Below are positions 13,620-26,100 of a stretch of 64,000 nucleotides of DNA, in pieces (within the stretch, counting starts at the first letter, position 1; every line of letters starts with the position of its first letter). The stretch comes from Ahaetulla prasina. Lineage: Eukaryota > Chordata > Lepidosauria > Squamata > Colubridae. The stretch is from NCBI RefSeq assembly GCF_028640845.1, contig NC_080542.1, positions 130,160,580 to 130,224,579 on the forward strand, in the 5' to 3' direction. The translations under genes and the position numbers were made by a program. The notes below the pieces were generated by a model, which saw only the letters and a program-made list of their open reading frames with translations, did no database searches and was not told where the DNA came from.

Positions 13620-15499
13620 TTCTAATGTTAAAATGGCTTCTCACAGAATGTGAAATTTACAGTGTAAGCCCAGTTTTTGCACACACATTTCATAGCAAAA
13701 ATATTTGAGATTAATATTTAGACTCTACACTTTTTTTCCAAAATAATAACTGGTAAAACAGTTATTTTCAACAGTAAAAGCCCCTGCAAATTTAAAGGTG
13801 ACAGACTTACAGTAACAAATGGCTTTGATTGATTCTTAATAGCAACATCAACTTTTAAAAAACATTTTTTAAATAGTTTGTACTTGTTTAAAAGTATATT
13901 TACATTATATAAATGTATATATATTTGTTCATGAACAAGATTATTATATCAATAAAATATGCTTACAAGTTGGATGTATATGATATTTAGTAAACTTGTT
14001 ATTGCACATCTAAGCAATTATACTGAAAATTCCTCTGGTTTGCAATAACACTCAGGAACAACTGAGGAAATTCTTGCTTTTTTATAGTATTCATATTAAA
14101 GAAATGGGTTCTGAACCAAACAGCAGTCTCTCTATTCAATTCAATTCAATTCAATTCATTCAACGGAAAACTAAGCTACATTAATTTGCTTAGCTTCTAA
14201 TCAATGGGAACAAAATACTTTCAAGGCTTAGAGCAAAATACTATGCAAGCAAACATTATTAAAATGATAGAATCAGTGTAGAATAATTTTATATAATTGT
14301 GGCCTTGATTGATTTTTTTAATGGAGCACCTACTTATTCTCTGACCCTGTGGATTTTTGTTGCATTTTTGCAACACACAGTAAATTCATTACACCCAATC
14401 TGGTCCCCCAGTGTATTTCATTGTTAAAGGTATAGCAATCTAAAGAGCAAGTAAAGAGATTAAATGACCTATGCCATTAAAAACAAGGAGAAACAACAAC
14501 AACAACAACAACAACAACAAAAAACTCCTTCTAAGAAGTTATCATCTAACAAGTATATCATGAGCTAATGTGGAAGAACTTCCCAAAGAAAGCTCAGTGT
14601 GCATTTGTAAGCTCATCTAGGAACCTGTTTTCAACTGAAATTGTAGCTCTGGGGTGAAGAATTTTGATTCTTTTTCTTCTTTATCAGTTTCAAAGTCTAA
14701 TGAGTATAGATTTGTATGAACCTGATTTTTAATGGGCTCAATTACATGTTTTCAGAAATATAAAACATGTATCGTTTTAGGATTTTGCTTGTTTTAACTT
14801 GTTTTAACATAAACTTAATCATGGTTAATAAAGTTCATCATCAGACTTGATTCATATTTTTAATTTTGTTTTTATATTTATACTTTATATTTTACTTATA
14901 GTGACAGAATATTACTGTAAATCCTATGTTCAAACATGTGCATGATGATTATGAAATGAATATTACTGTTGCAACCTTACACATATGTCCATGAGAAAGT
15001 GAATGGATTCATAAATCTCAGTTATTTAAGCTTCTCTAGCTTCTGCAAAATATCTGCAAAATATCCATTCATGAAGTGAAAGCACAGGGTAAAAGGCTGT
15101 TCTCTGTTCACCCTAGGATGTTTATATATCAGAAAGACAAGTTACTGACTACTGGAAAACTAAGCAAAAAGTAACATATAACTAGATGAACAATAATCTG
15201 ACAAAAAAAAAATATCTGGAAGAAACCACTGCAGCAAGAAACACTTGTTATTTATAGCCAAGTATTTCACACTGTACCTGGACAACAGGGGGGGGAAAAA
15301 AGAAATCCAGTTACAATATTTCCAGTGTTTTAAAATCCAAGTTATGAGAAGGTATAATAATCAGCTTGCAACAAATGAAGATATGCAAAAATATTGCAAA
15401 GATTTGGGCAAAAAAGATTCAAAATGCATTTTAATGTTACAGAAATATTTATATTTTCGTAACTTGTCTACACAATCAGCTATAGTACAAATAATATGA
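13620..15499. other. PARD3 intron, unique with short microsatellites
   Basis: AT-rich. (CAATT)n lies at about 14136-14158 and (CAA)n at about 14494-14521. No gene seen. Confidence 0.45.
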
Positions 15500-15634
15500 T
15501 ATTCAGAGGATGATATGGTAACAAAGTATCCATTTCTTATTTTTTTTCTTTAAGAAGGCAAATGGAACAGCCATAGTTCCACTTGCCTTCTTAAAGAAAA
15601 AAAATAAATTGAGGACTGTATCATCCTCTGAATA
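15500..15634. repeat. Large intronic hairpin (inverted repeat)
   Basis: The outer arms TATTCAGAGGATGATA (15500-15515) and their exact complement (15619-15634) enclose inner arms 15537-15568 and 15576-15607. The inner arms are 32 bp with one mismatch and have a 7-nt loop. Spacers between inner and outer arms are 21 and 11 nt. It lies about 175 bp downstream of the PARD3 exon donor. TA at both outer edges is compatible with a palindromic MITE; a structured intronic RNA is an alternative. Confidence 0.85.
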
Positions 15635-15808
15635 AAGTCAATGTTGTTATGGCTGATATAAATTCTGCTTCTTCCTATTAAGATACATGAGATGTAAAAA
15701 ATATGTATTTAAGTTATTTGACCCAAAATGAATTCAAGACGAACACCTAAATACTGCACCTAAAAATATCAAAGATTCACTAAGTGTTAAGTAAAAGATT
15801 AAAGTCTA

Positions 15809-16325
<517 letters not shown>

Positions 16326-16620
16326 TCCTAGAACAGAGGTGGCTTTCAGCAAGTTCTGACCAGTTCTGGAGAACCGGTAGCGAAAATTTTGAGTAGTTTG
16401 GAGAACCGGTAGTAAAACTTCTGACTGGCCCCGCCGCTATCTATTCTCTGCCACCCAAGTCCCATGTGACTGGGAGGAAATTTGGATTTTAAGTATCCTT
16501 CCCCTGGATTGGGGAGGGAATGGAGATTTTACAGTATCCTTCCCCTGCTACGCCCACCAAGCCCTGCCATGCCCACAGAACTAGTAGTAAAAAAATTTGA
16601 AACCCACCACTGTCCTAGAA
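16326..16620. mobile_element. hAT-like MITE with perfect 8-bp target-site duplication
   Basis: The body, 16334-16612 (279 bp), starts CAGAGGTGGCTTTCAGCAAG and ends TTTGAAACCCACCACTG. Both flanks are TCCTAGAA (16326-16333 and 16613-16620). Inside are AGAACCGGTAG motifs and CCACCAAGCCCTGCCATGCC, which recur inverted at 43472-43756. No coding capacity. Confidence 0.85.
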
Positions 16621-18316
16621 GTACATACTTCCATCTATTTCAAAAAGTAACATGGCCTCATCCACTATAAGCTGTTACTGGAGATGATTTGAGACCACTA
16701 TTAACTTTAGGACAAAGTAAGGATATTGGCATTATAAATATATTTTTAAAAATGGATATAGTCTACATCGCATGAATTTCACTTAAGGATGAATTCTGGC
16801 CAAATAAATAAAGCATGGCATCTTACTGGTACAATTTAATTTCTTCCCCCATCCACGCCTGTCAGCTTGGAAGCCATATTAACACCAGAAGCTTCCACAT
16901 TGCTACCTGGAACCATATACCATGAACAATATCAGATTGAAAATCTTCCTGTCTCGTTCACTGAACAAAAAATGATAAGTCACTTCATGATTTATGGCAT
17001 ATTCACAATACCCAATTTCCCAAAATACAATATAATTGTTTTATTCTAAGCAAACTGTAAAAGTGAGATGGGTGGTTAAGTTAATCATATAAACAAACAA
17101 CATGAGTAATAGAAACAATCCAGATTCAGTATCTATTTAGCACAAAGCCAATTAGTTGGATGACCTTGGATCAGTCACTCTACCTCAGCCCTAGGAAGCC
17201 GGCAAATTGCTTCCAAAATCTTGCTATGAAAACTGCAGGGACTTATCCAGGCAGTTGCCAGGAATCAATATATATTTGAAAGCATTAAAAAAAAAGGCAA
17301 TACAACAAAAGCAGTTTATTTTAGGGATTTGTTTTTATGACAGCCTGACATAAAAGTTGCAAATTAAAATATTCTGCTTTCCTCAAAGTGTAATATAATG
17401 AAGAGAAACTTATGAAATTTTGTTCAGTTACCTGAACAGATGCTTTGAGTTACCTATGAACTCTCAAAAACCTAGTGCTATTTTAATTCTTGGTTTCTCC
17501 CATTTGAGACAACTACATAATGATAATTTAATGTTCTAAACTAATACTCTATCTCTTTACAAATGTTCTAGATAGCTAAGAAGTAATTCGGGATCTGCAA
17601 ATATTTCTTCAGATGATTCACTAGAAATGAGAGTTCCTAATAGTTCCTTTAAAAAAAAGAAAGAAAGCAAAATGGTTCTCCTTTTCAAACAATACCACAA
17701 TTGAACTCTAACGGAAAAAAAGGACCCTCACAATACATTCCAAATCCAAAGTATCCAAGTAGTAAGAAGTTCAAAGCTATCCATTCCTGCAAGAAGATAG
17801 ATTCAAATCATTTTGTTGTAATAAGGTCATAGTAAATAAAGATAAATCCCAGGAAATTATTTCTAAATACTGAGAGTTCAGGAAATGAATCCCAATAGAC
17901 AAACTCATGTGTTCAGTATGACAACTTAAAAATAGTTCATGTACAAGAAACTCGTCTTATTCAGGAATCCAGTAGTAAATAAGCAAAACAGATTTTTATT
18001 TTCAAGTTTTATGCAAGCAAATAATGACTTCAGAGCAATCAAATAAACACACCTGTTTCTCCACTCCTGGAAACTGGTATGAATTTTATCTCCTTAATTC
18101 CTTAATATAATTAAGTTCTTTGTTCGGCCACTAGTTAGAATTTAGTTCCCACTGTGATATAAATTTTCTTCTAGAACTGAGTGTGCTTCTCAAAGTTATC
18201 TTAGTTTTCCTCACCCACTATTAACAAAATTAAAAGGAAGTACTTCTTCTAAGCAAATCCAACAGCTGAGATAAAGGACACTGACGATCCAATTATTGTG
18301 CATCAAATATACATAC
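16621..18316. other. PARD3 intron with one SINE
   Basis: AT-rich and largely unique apart from the SINE at 17135-17295. No exon or RNA gene seen. Confidence 0.45.
17135..17295 (+). mobile_element. tRNA-derived SINE, 3' portion
   Basis: Contains GACCTTGGATCAGTCACTCT, CCTCAGCCCTAGGAAGC and TTATCCAGGCAGTTGCCAGG followed by an A-rich tail. The same modules occur in inverse orientation at 38680-38885. Module order is that of squamate (Sauria-type) SINEs. Confidence 0.6.
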
Positions 18317-18478
18317 ATATGAACCAGTAGTGGGTTGCAAATCCCATTGCTACTAGTTTGGTCATGAGTGCTCGTGTGCACAACTCTTCTGTCCGGGCGG
18401 GTGGGCGGAGCCTCCCACCACCACTATTGGTTTGCCCAATCCAGGACAAACTGGTAGCAACCCATCACTGATGTGAAC
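18317..18478. mobile_element. Short hAT-like MITE
   Basis: The body, 18325-18470 (146 bp), starts CAGTAGTGGGTTGCAA and ends TAGCAACCCATCACTG. It is flanked by ATATGAAC and ATGTGAAC, an 8-bp duplication with one mismatch. The interior GGGCGGGTGGGCGGAGCCTC matches the element at 50530-50710. Confidence 0.8.
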
Positions 18479-19055
18479 CCATACACATATGTAAGGATTC
18501 CAGAATAAGGAGAGGTCTCAGATACACAGTGCTAATGTACATTTAAAGCAGCTTTTGGTTTACTTCAGTTCAGAATCTTTACTGATGTAGGCAGCCAACT
18601 AAGATGGCTTGTTCCAAACATTAATTAATCCAAATTCCCTGCAAAGGATTTTCCTATCACTCTAACAGCAACTGGCACCGGTTGACACAATTTATCCCCA
18701 GTATCATCTATCACTGTTTTTAAAAAGAAAATCTGGAGGTATTGAATTCAGTGGAGAAGTAGCTAAAATAATGTTGACAGAAATCTGACAAACATAGGCT
18801 GCAATTGTTCTTTCTTTTGGAACTGTTGCAAATAATTTTAAAGAGAATTATCCGGGGGAGGGGAAAGGGGAAGGAGGTGTTGGAACACTAAAGATTTATT
18901 GTATTTTGATTCATGAGGAAGAAAAATTGGTCACTCAGCAGCTAAATGCTCATGCCACTTTATTTTCAAATGATAAATGTCTTTTTATCTGGGCTGACTT
19001 AATTGTCATAAATGAAAAAAAATGACAGAATTACACAGTTGAAAAAGATATTAAG
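18479..19055. other. PARD3 intron, unique sequence
   Basis: No recognisable feature. Confidence 0.4.
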
Positions 19056-19165
19056 GATAATAATAATAACAGAGTTGGAAGGGACCTTGGAGGTCTTCTA
19101 GTCCAACCCCCTGCCCAGGCAGGAAACCCTACACCATTTCAGACAAATGGCTATCCAACATTTTC

Positions 19166-21951
19166 TTAAATTTTTCCAGTGTTGAGAGCATTCACAACTT
19201 CTGCAGGCAAGTCATTCCACTTATTAATTGTTCTAACTGTCAGGAAATTTCTCCTTAGTTCTAAATTGCTTCTCTCCTTGATTAGTTTCCACCCATTGCT
19301 TCTTGTTCTACCCTCAGGTGCTTTGGAGAATAGTTTGACTCCCTCTTCTTTGTGGCAGCCCCTCAAATATTGGAAAACTGCTATCATGTCTCCCCTAGTC
19401 CTTTTCATTAAACTAGCCATGCCAAGTTCCTGCAACCGTTCTTCATATGTTTCAGCCTCCAGTCCCCTAATCATCTTTGTTGCTCTTCTCTGCTTTCTAG
19501 AGTCTCCAAATCTTTTTTACATTGTGGCAACCAAAACTGAATGCACTATTCCAGTATGGCCTTACCAAGGCATTATAAAGTAGTATTAACACTTCACGTG
19601 TTCTTGATTCTATCCTCTGTTTATGCAGCCCAGAACTATGTTGGTTTTTTTGGCAGCTGCTGGCTCATATCTAAATGGTTGTCCACTAGGACTCCAAGAT
19701 CCCTCTCACAGGTAATACTATTGAGCAAGGTACCACTTATACGGTACCTGTGCATTTTGTTTTTTTAGCCTAAATGTAGAACCTTACTTTTTTCACTGTT
19801 GAATTTCATTTTGTTAGATAGCGCCCAATGTTCAAGTCTGTCAAGATCCTTCTGTATCTTGAGCCTATCTTCTGGAGTGTTGGCTATTCCTGCCAGCTTG
19901 GTGTCATCTGCAAATTTCATGAGTTCCCCATCTATCTCCTTGTCCAAGTCATTGATGAAGATGTTGAAGAGTACTGGGCCTAAAACAGAGCCTTGGAGTA
20001 CTCCACTGCATATTTCTCTCCATCGAGGACTACACGTTGAGTGCGGTTGGTCAGCCAGTTACGAATCCATCTGGTGGTGCTGCTATCTAACCCACATTTT
20101 TCTACTTTATCTAGTAGTAGGTTATGGTCTACTTTATCAAATGCTTTACTGAAGTCCAAGTAAATTATATCAACAGTATTCCTCTGGTCCACTAATTTTG
20201 TCACTCATTTTGCCAAAGAATGCAATAAGATTAGTCTGGCATGATCTGTTTTTGACAAACCCATGTTGGCTTTTGGTTATTACTTTGTTTGTTTCTAGGT
20301 GTTCGGTGATTGGTTGCTTATCTTTTCCAGAATCTTCCCTGGTATTGAGGTCAGGCTGATAGGTCTGTAATTTCCTGGATCTGTTTTTTTTTTCTTTTTT
20401 GAAGATGGGAACTACATCAGCTCTTTTCCAGTCCTCTGCCAGTTGCTTCAGAACCTTGGTGTGTAATTCATTCCGTCCTGGTGATTTGAACTCGTCTAGG
20501 GTAGACAGGTATTCACTTACCATTTTTTCCCTATTTTAACTTGTGTTCCTAATCTGTTTTTTGTGGTGCTGTTTTTGATAGGTTGGATTGTTTTTGCCTT
20601 TTGTGTAAAGACAGATGCAAAAAATGAGTTAAGTAGATCTGCTTTCTCCCTGTTGCTTGTCACCTTCCTGCCACTTTCTCCCAGCAATGAGCCAATTGTT
20701 TCCTTGACTTTTTTCTTGTTTTTAACATGTTAGAAGAAGTTTTTTTTAGTTATTTTTTTTTACTTTTGTCACTGCCTTTGTTCATTCTGAGCCTTGGCTT
20801 TCCTCACTTCATCTTTACAGGCTCGGGTTATTTGCTGATATTCTGCCTTAGTTATTTGCCCCTTTTTCCACTTTTTATGCTTGTCCTTTTTGTCTTTCAA
20901 TTTGTCAGATAGTTCTTTTATGCATCCATGCTGGTTTCTTTTGAGATCTATTATTTTTCTTCTTCATTGGTATTGTGCTAGACTGGGCTTTTATAATCTC
21001 ACTTTTCAAAATTTCCCAAGCTTCTTGAGTTGTTTTCCCCTTGAGGATTCTCATCAATTGAATCCTTCTCAACCTCTCTCTAAGTTTATTGAAATTAGCT
21101 CTCTTAAAGTCCAAGATTCTAGTTTGACTTTGTTCTGCTACTTGTGTTTGCATAATGTTGAATTCCAATATTGCGTGATCACTTGCCCCCAAGGCTCCTG
21201 TAGTTTCAACACCTTCTATCATTTCATCTCTGTTAATGAGAATTAAGTCCAATATGGCTGATCCCCTTGTTCCCTTCCCTACTTTTTGGGAAACAAAGTT
21301 GTCTGCTAGGTTTGTTAGGAACCTGTTGGATCTTCCACTTGGTGAAGAGTTTGTCTCCCAGTTGATGTCAGGGTAGTTAAAATCCCCCATTACTACTGTG
21401 GTGTGCTTCCTACATACCTTAGTTAGCTGATTAACAAAAAGTTCATCTACTTCCTCTGTTTGGTTGGGTGGCCTATAGTATAGACCTATGGCAATAACAT
21501 TTTCCCTCCCTTTAATATTGACCCAAATGCATTCCAAATAATTTTCATCATTGTTGTGCTCTATTTCTGTAAAGATGTGGTTATTTCTTATATATAGTGC
21601 AACTCCACCTCCTCTTTTATTTAGTCTATTTCTTTTAAATAATTTATATCCCTCTAGCTGTATGTTTCATTTGTGGGTTTCATCCCACTAAGTTTCTGTA
21701 ATGGCAACAATATCATATCTGCCCTCATTTACTTGAATTTCTAATTCACCCTGTTTATTCCTCATACTCTGTGCATTGGTATATAGACATTTGAGTCCAT
21801 TTTGATTGACCTTGTGTTTACTGTCTACATAGCCTGTGTTGTGCCTGACTGCCCCTAATTTCTTGCCACCTGTTTGACTAGTGCACATGGTATGGCACTC
21901 ACTATATAATGCTTGGTTTTTCTGGATAGCAGGGCTGATAATCTTACCCAC
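19166..21951 (-). pseudogene. CR1 ORF2 (endonuclease and reverse transcriptase), degraded
   Basis: ORF2 of the element. The apurinic-type endonuclease begins at KCLYTNAQSMRNKQGEL (about 21830), continues with GLYYRPPN and GDFNYPDINW, and has the catalytic-type LGASDHAILEF near 21170. The RT begins near 20520 (LSTLDEFKSPGRNELHTKVL), followed by FSKAFDKVDHNLLLDKV (about 20150) and GSVLGPVLFNIFINDLD, and then the YADD-equivalent FADDTKLAG at about 19920. The C-terminus NFLTVRTINKWNDLPAEVVN is at about 19220. Frame breaks occur near 21690, 20905, 20520-20170, 19980 and 19765, so no full protein can be made. These enzymes serve target-primed reverse transcription of the element. Confidence 0.85.
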
Positions 21952-22142
21952 ACAGACATCTATGTTACATGCACTGATAACCCTATTAATTTTGGATTGC
22001 TGGGGACAGATATGTTCTGTATCAATTAATTCTCTGTCCCCACTGTTCAGTTTAAATGTTTATCCAGAAAATCTGTGAATTTATTGTTAAATACTCAGTC
22101 CTTTTTTTTGATGGATGCAATCCATCTCTTTTGTACAGTTTT

Positions 22143-23057
22143 TCATTTTAACCATTTGCAGACATCATGACTAATAAAACCAAAGCCTTCCCTATTACAC
22201 CACTTCTTTAGCCATACATTAAACTTCAGTACACGCTGGTCTTTACCTTTTTGTTCCTCATATACTGGTAAAACCTCTGAAAAGATAAGCCTACAATCTA
22301 TACTACTAAGTTCATACCCCAAGCTCTGGAAATCATTCTGCATGGAAAGTACATCCTTTTAGGACAGATCATTTGTGCCAAGATGTATAATAGCATCAAC
22401 CTCACAATCCTTACTGGCATTCTTGATTATCTTAAGAATACGCCTCTTGTCTCTGAAGGCAGTAGCACCTGGCAGACACCTGGCCTCTTTCAAAACCTCC
22501 ATATCCTTTCCTAAATTTAAATCCCTTACAACTGAATCACCAATCAGAAGGTGGCTTCTCTTTTCGGATACCGTGCTCTTCTTGTGTGACCAATGTGTAA
22601 TACCTGATTCACACTTTCCCCTTTCCAAAGTAAGTTCTTCATCTTGGACCATGATCCCGTTTGTTTGAGTTATCAGTATCACAACTACTTTGACCTGTCA
22701 CTTTAGTGTCCCTATTAAGGTCAGCAAGGGCACTATATCTGTTATACTGGGACACTACAAAAGCTTTGTGTTTATGGTTCACAGCTCTCACCCTGCCATA
22801 TCCCAAGGTTGTCCATACTGCCCTTCTCCTGCAGAATCTTTGTGGTAGAGGGGACTGATGGCACGGAAGCTCAATAGAGTGGAATGGCTGAATTGGGCAC
22901 CTAATTTCTGCTTGGAGAGCACAGATTTGAGATTCTAGATAGCTAACCTGTGCACGTAGATTACTAAATTGTTTACAAAGAGAACAGTACCCAAATTTGA
23001 AAAGAGTACTGCGAAAGACAGCTGCAAAAAAGTATCACACTGAACTAAACCAGTCAT
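22143..23057 (-). pseudogene. CR1 ORF1 (CxxC plus coiled coil, then SGNH-type esterase), degraded
   Basis: ORF1 starts at the ATG at 23057-23055. After one frameshift, an open frame runs 23001-22639 (120 residues): a CSLC motif, then NLRAQVSYLESQICALQAEI, a heptad-like coiled-coil segment, and YNRYSALADLN. The next segment, 22682-22143 in another frame, has HLLIGDSVVRDL and IIHLGTNDLS, the GDS and GTND blocks of SGNH esterases known from CR1 ORF1 proteins, then an in-frame stop near 22357 and a C-terminal piece ending in DVCKWLK. The protein would bind element RNA and probably self-associate. It is inactive through a frameshift and stops. Confidence 0.8.
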
Positions 23058-23168
23058 TTTGAAATAGAATAAAATCACAATCTCAAGTGGACTAGCCCTG
23101 AATATATTATTGCTATTTTTGGTTTATAGTTAATTGATTTGCCTGCCGTTAGGCGCATGGGCTGCTAC

Positions 23169-26100
23169 CTTTTTCTCTGTACTCACACTCATACTCCCCC
23201 CTCACAGCCAGCAGCTCCGCCCCCCCCTTCTGTGAAGTGAAAATGTAGTGAAGGCAGTTTCACGCTCCTTTTTCTCTGCACTCACTCTCATACTCCCCCC
23301 TCAGAGCAAGCAGCTCCACCCCCTAGCTTCTGTGAAGTGAAAATGTAGTGGAGGCAGTTTCATTCTGCTTTTTCTCTGTACTCACCCTCACTCCCCCCTC
23401 ACAGCCAGCAGCTCCACCCCTTAGTTTCTGTGAAGTGAAAATGTAGTGAAGGCAGTTTCACACTCCTTTTTCTCTGTACTCACTCTCATACTCCCCCCTC
23501 ACAGCCAGAAGCTCCACCCCCTAGCTTCTGTGAAGTGAAAATGTAGTGAAGGCAGTTTCACCCTGCTTTTTCTCTGTACTCAGTCTCATACTCCCTCCTC
23601 ACAACCAGCAGCACCACCCCCTAGCTTCTGTGAAGTGAAAATGTAGTGAAGGCAGTTCACTCTGCTTTTTCTCTGTACTCACTCTCAGACTCCCCCCTCA
23701 CAACCAGCAGCTCCACCCCTAGCTTCTGTGAAGTGAAAATGTAGTGAAGGCAGTTCACTCTGCTTTTTCTCTGTACTGACCCTCACTCCCCCCTCACAGC
23801 CAGCAGCTCCGCCCCCTAGCTTCTGTGAAGTGAAAATGTAGTGAAGGCAGTTTCGCTCTCCTTTTTCTCTGTACTCATTCAGACTCTCCCCTCACAGCCA
23901 GAAGCTCCACCGCCTAGCTTCTGTGAAGTGAAAGTGTAGTGGAGACAGTTTCACTCCGCTTTTTCTCTGTACTCACCCTCACTCCCCCCTCACAGCCAGC
24001 AGCTCCACCCCTTAGCTACTGTGAAGTGAAAATGTAGTGAAGGCAGTTTCAATCTGCTTTTTTTGTATACTCACTCTCAAACTCCCCCCTCACAGCTAGC
24101 AGCTCCACCCCTTAGCTTCTGTGAAGTGAAAATGTAGTGGAGGCAGTTTCATTCTGCTTTTTCTCTGTACTCACCCTCACTCCCCCCTCACAGCCAGCAG
24201 CTCCACCCCTTAGTTTCTGTGAAGTGAAAATGTAGTGAAGGCAGTTTCACACTCCTTTTTCTCTGTACTCACTCTCATACTCCCCCCTCACAGCCAGAAG
24301 CTCCACCCCCTAGCTTCTGTGAAGTGAAAATGTAGTGAAGGCAGTTTCACCCTGCTTTTTCTCTGTACTCAGTCTCATACTCCCTCCTCACAACCAGCAG
24401 CACCACCCCCTAGCTTCTGTGAAGTGAAAATGTAGTGAAGGCAGTTCACTCTGCTTTTTCTCTGTACTCACTCTCAGACTCCCCCCTCACAACCAGCAGC
24501 TCCACCCCTAGCTTCTGTGAAGTGAAAATGTAGTGAAGGCAGTTCACTCTGCTTTTTCTCTGTACTGACCCTCACTCCCCCCTCACAGCCAGCAGCTCCG
24601 CCCCCTAGCTTCTGTGAAGTGAAAATGTAGTGAAGGCAGTTTCGCTCTCCTTTTTCTCTGTACTCATTCAGACTCTCCCCTCACAGCCAGAAGCTCCACC
24701 GCCTAGCTTCTGTGAAGTGAAAGTGTAGTGGAGACAGTTTCACTCCGCTTTTTCTCTGTACTCACCCTCACTCCCCCCTCACAGCCAGCAGCTCCACCCC
24801 TTAGCTACTGTGAAGTGAAAATGTAGTGAAGGCAGTTTCAATCTGCTTTTTTTGTATACTCACTCTCAAACTCCCCCCTCACAGCTAGCAGCTCCACCCC
24901 TTAGCTTCTGTGAAGTGAAAATGTAGTGAAGGCAGTTCACTCTGCTTTTTCTCTGTACTCAGTCTCAGACTCCCCCCTCACAGCCAGCAGCTCCGCCCCC
25001 TAGGTTCTGTGAAGTGAAAATGTAGTGAAGGCAGTTTCACTCTCCTTTTTCTCTGTACTGACCCTCACTCCCCCCTCACAGCCAGCAGCTCCACCCCCTA
25101 GCTTCTGTGAAGTGAAAATGTAGTGAAGGCAGTTTCACTCTGCTTTTTCTCTGTACTCAGTCTCATACTCCCTCCTCACAACCAGCAGCACCACCCCCTA
25201 GCTTCTGTGAAGTGAAAATGTAGTGAAGGCAGTTCACTCTGCTTTTTCTCTGTACTGACCCTCACTCCCCCCTCACAGCCAGCAGCTCCGCCCCCTAGCT
25301 TCTGTGAAGTGAAAATGTAGTGAAGGCAGTTTCGCTCTCCTTTTTCTCTGTACTCATTCAGACTCTCCCCTCACAGCCAGAAGCTCCACCGCCTAGCTTC
25401 TGTGAAGTGAAAGTGTAGTGGAGACAGTTTCACTCCGCTTTTTCTCTGTACTCACCCTCACTCCCCCCTCACAGCCAGCAGCTCCACCCCTTAGTTTCTG
25501 TGAAGTGAAAATGTAGTGAAGGCAGTTTCAATCTGCTTTTTCTCTGTACGCACCCTCACTCCCCCCTCACAGCCAGCAGCTCCACCCCTTAGCTACTGTG
25601 AAGTGAAAATGTAGTGAAGGCAGTTCACTCTGCTTTTTCTCTGTACTGACCCTCACTCCCCCCTCACAGCCAGCAGCTCCGTCCCCTAGCTTCTGTGAAG
25701 TGAAAATGTAGTGAAGGCAGTTTCACACTCCTTTTTCTCTGTACTCACTCTCATACTCCCCCCTCACAGCCAGAAGCTCCACCGCCTAACTTCTGTGAAG
25801 TGAAAATGTAGTGGAGACAGTTTCACTCCGCTTTTTCTCTGTACTCACCCTCACTCCCCCCTCACAGCCAGCAGCTCCGTCCCCTAGCTTCTGTGAAGTG
25901 AAAATGTAGTGAAGGCAGTTTCACTCTCCTTTTTCTCTGTACTCACTCTCAGACTCCCCCCTCACAGCCAGAAGCTCCACCGCCTAACTTCTGTGAAGTG
26001 AAAATGTTGTGAAGGCAGTTCACTCTGCTTTTTCTCTGTACTGACCCTCACTCCCCCCTCACAGCCAGCACCTCTGCCCCCTAGCTTCTGTGAAGTGAAA

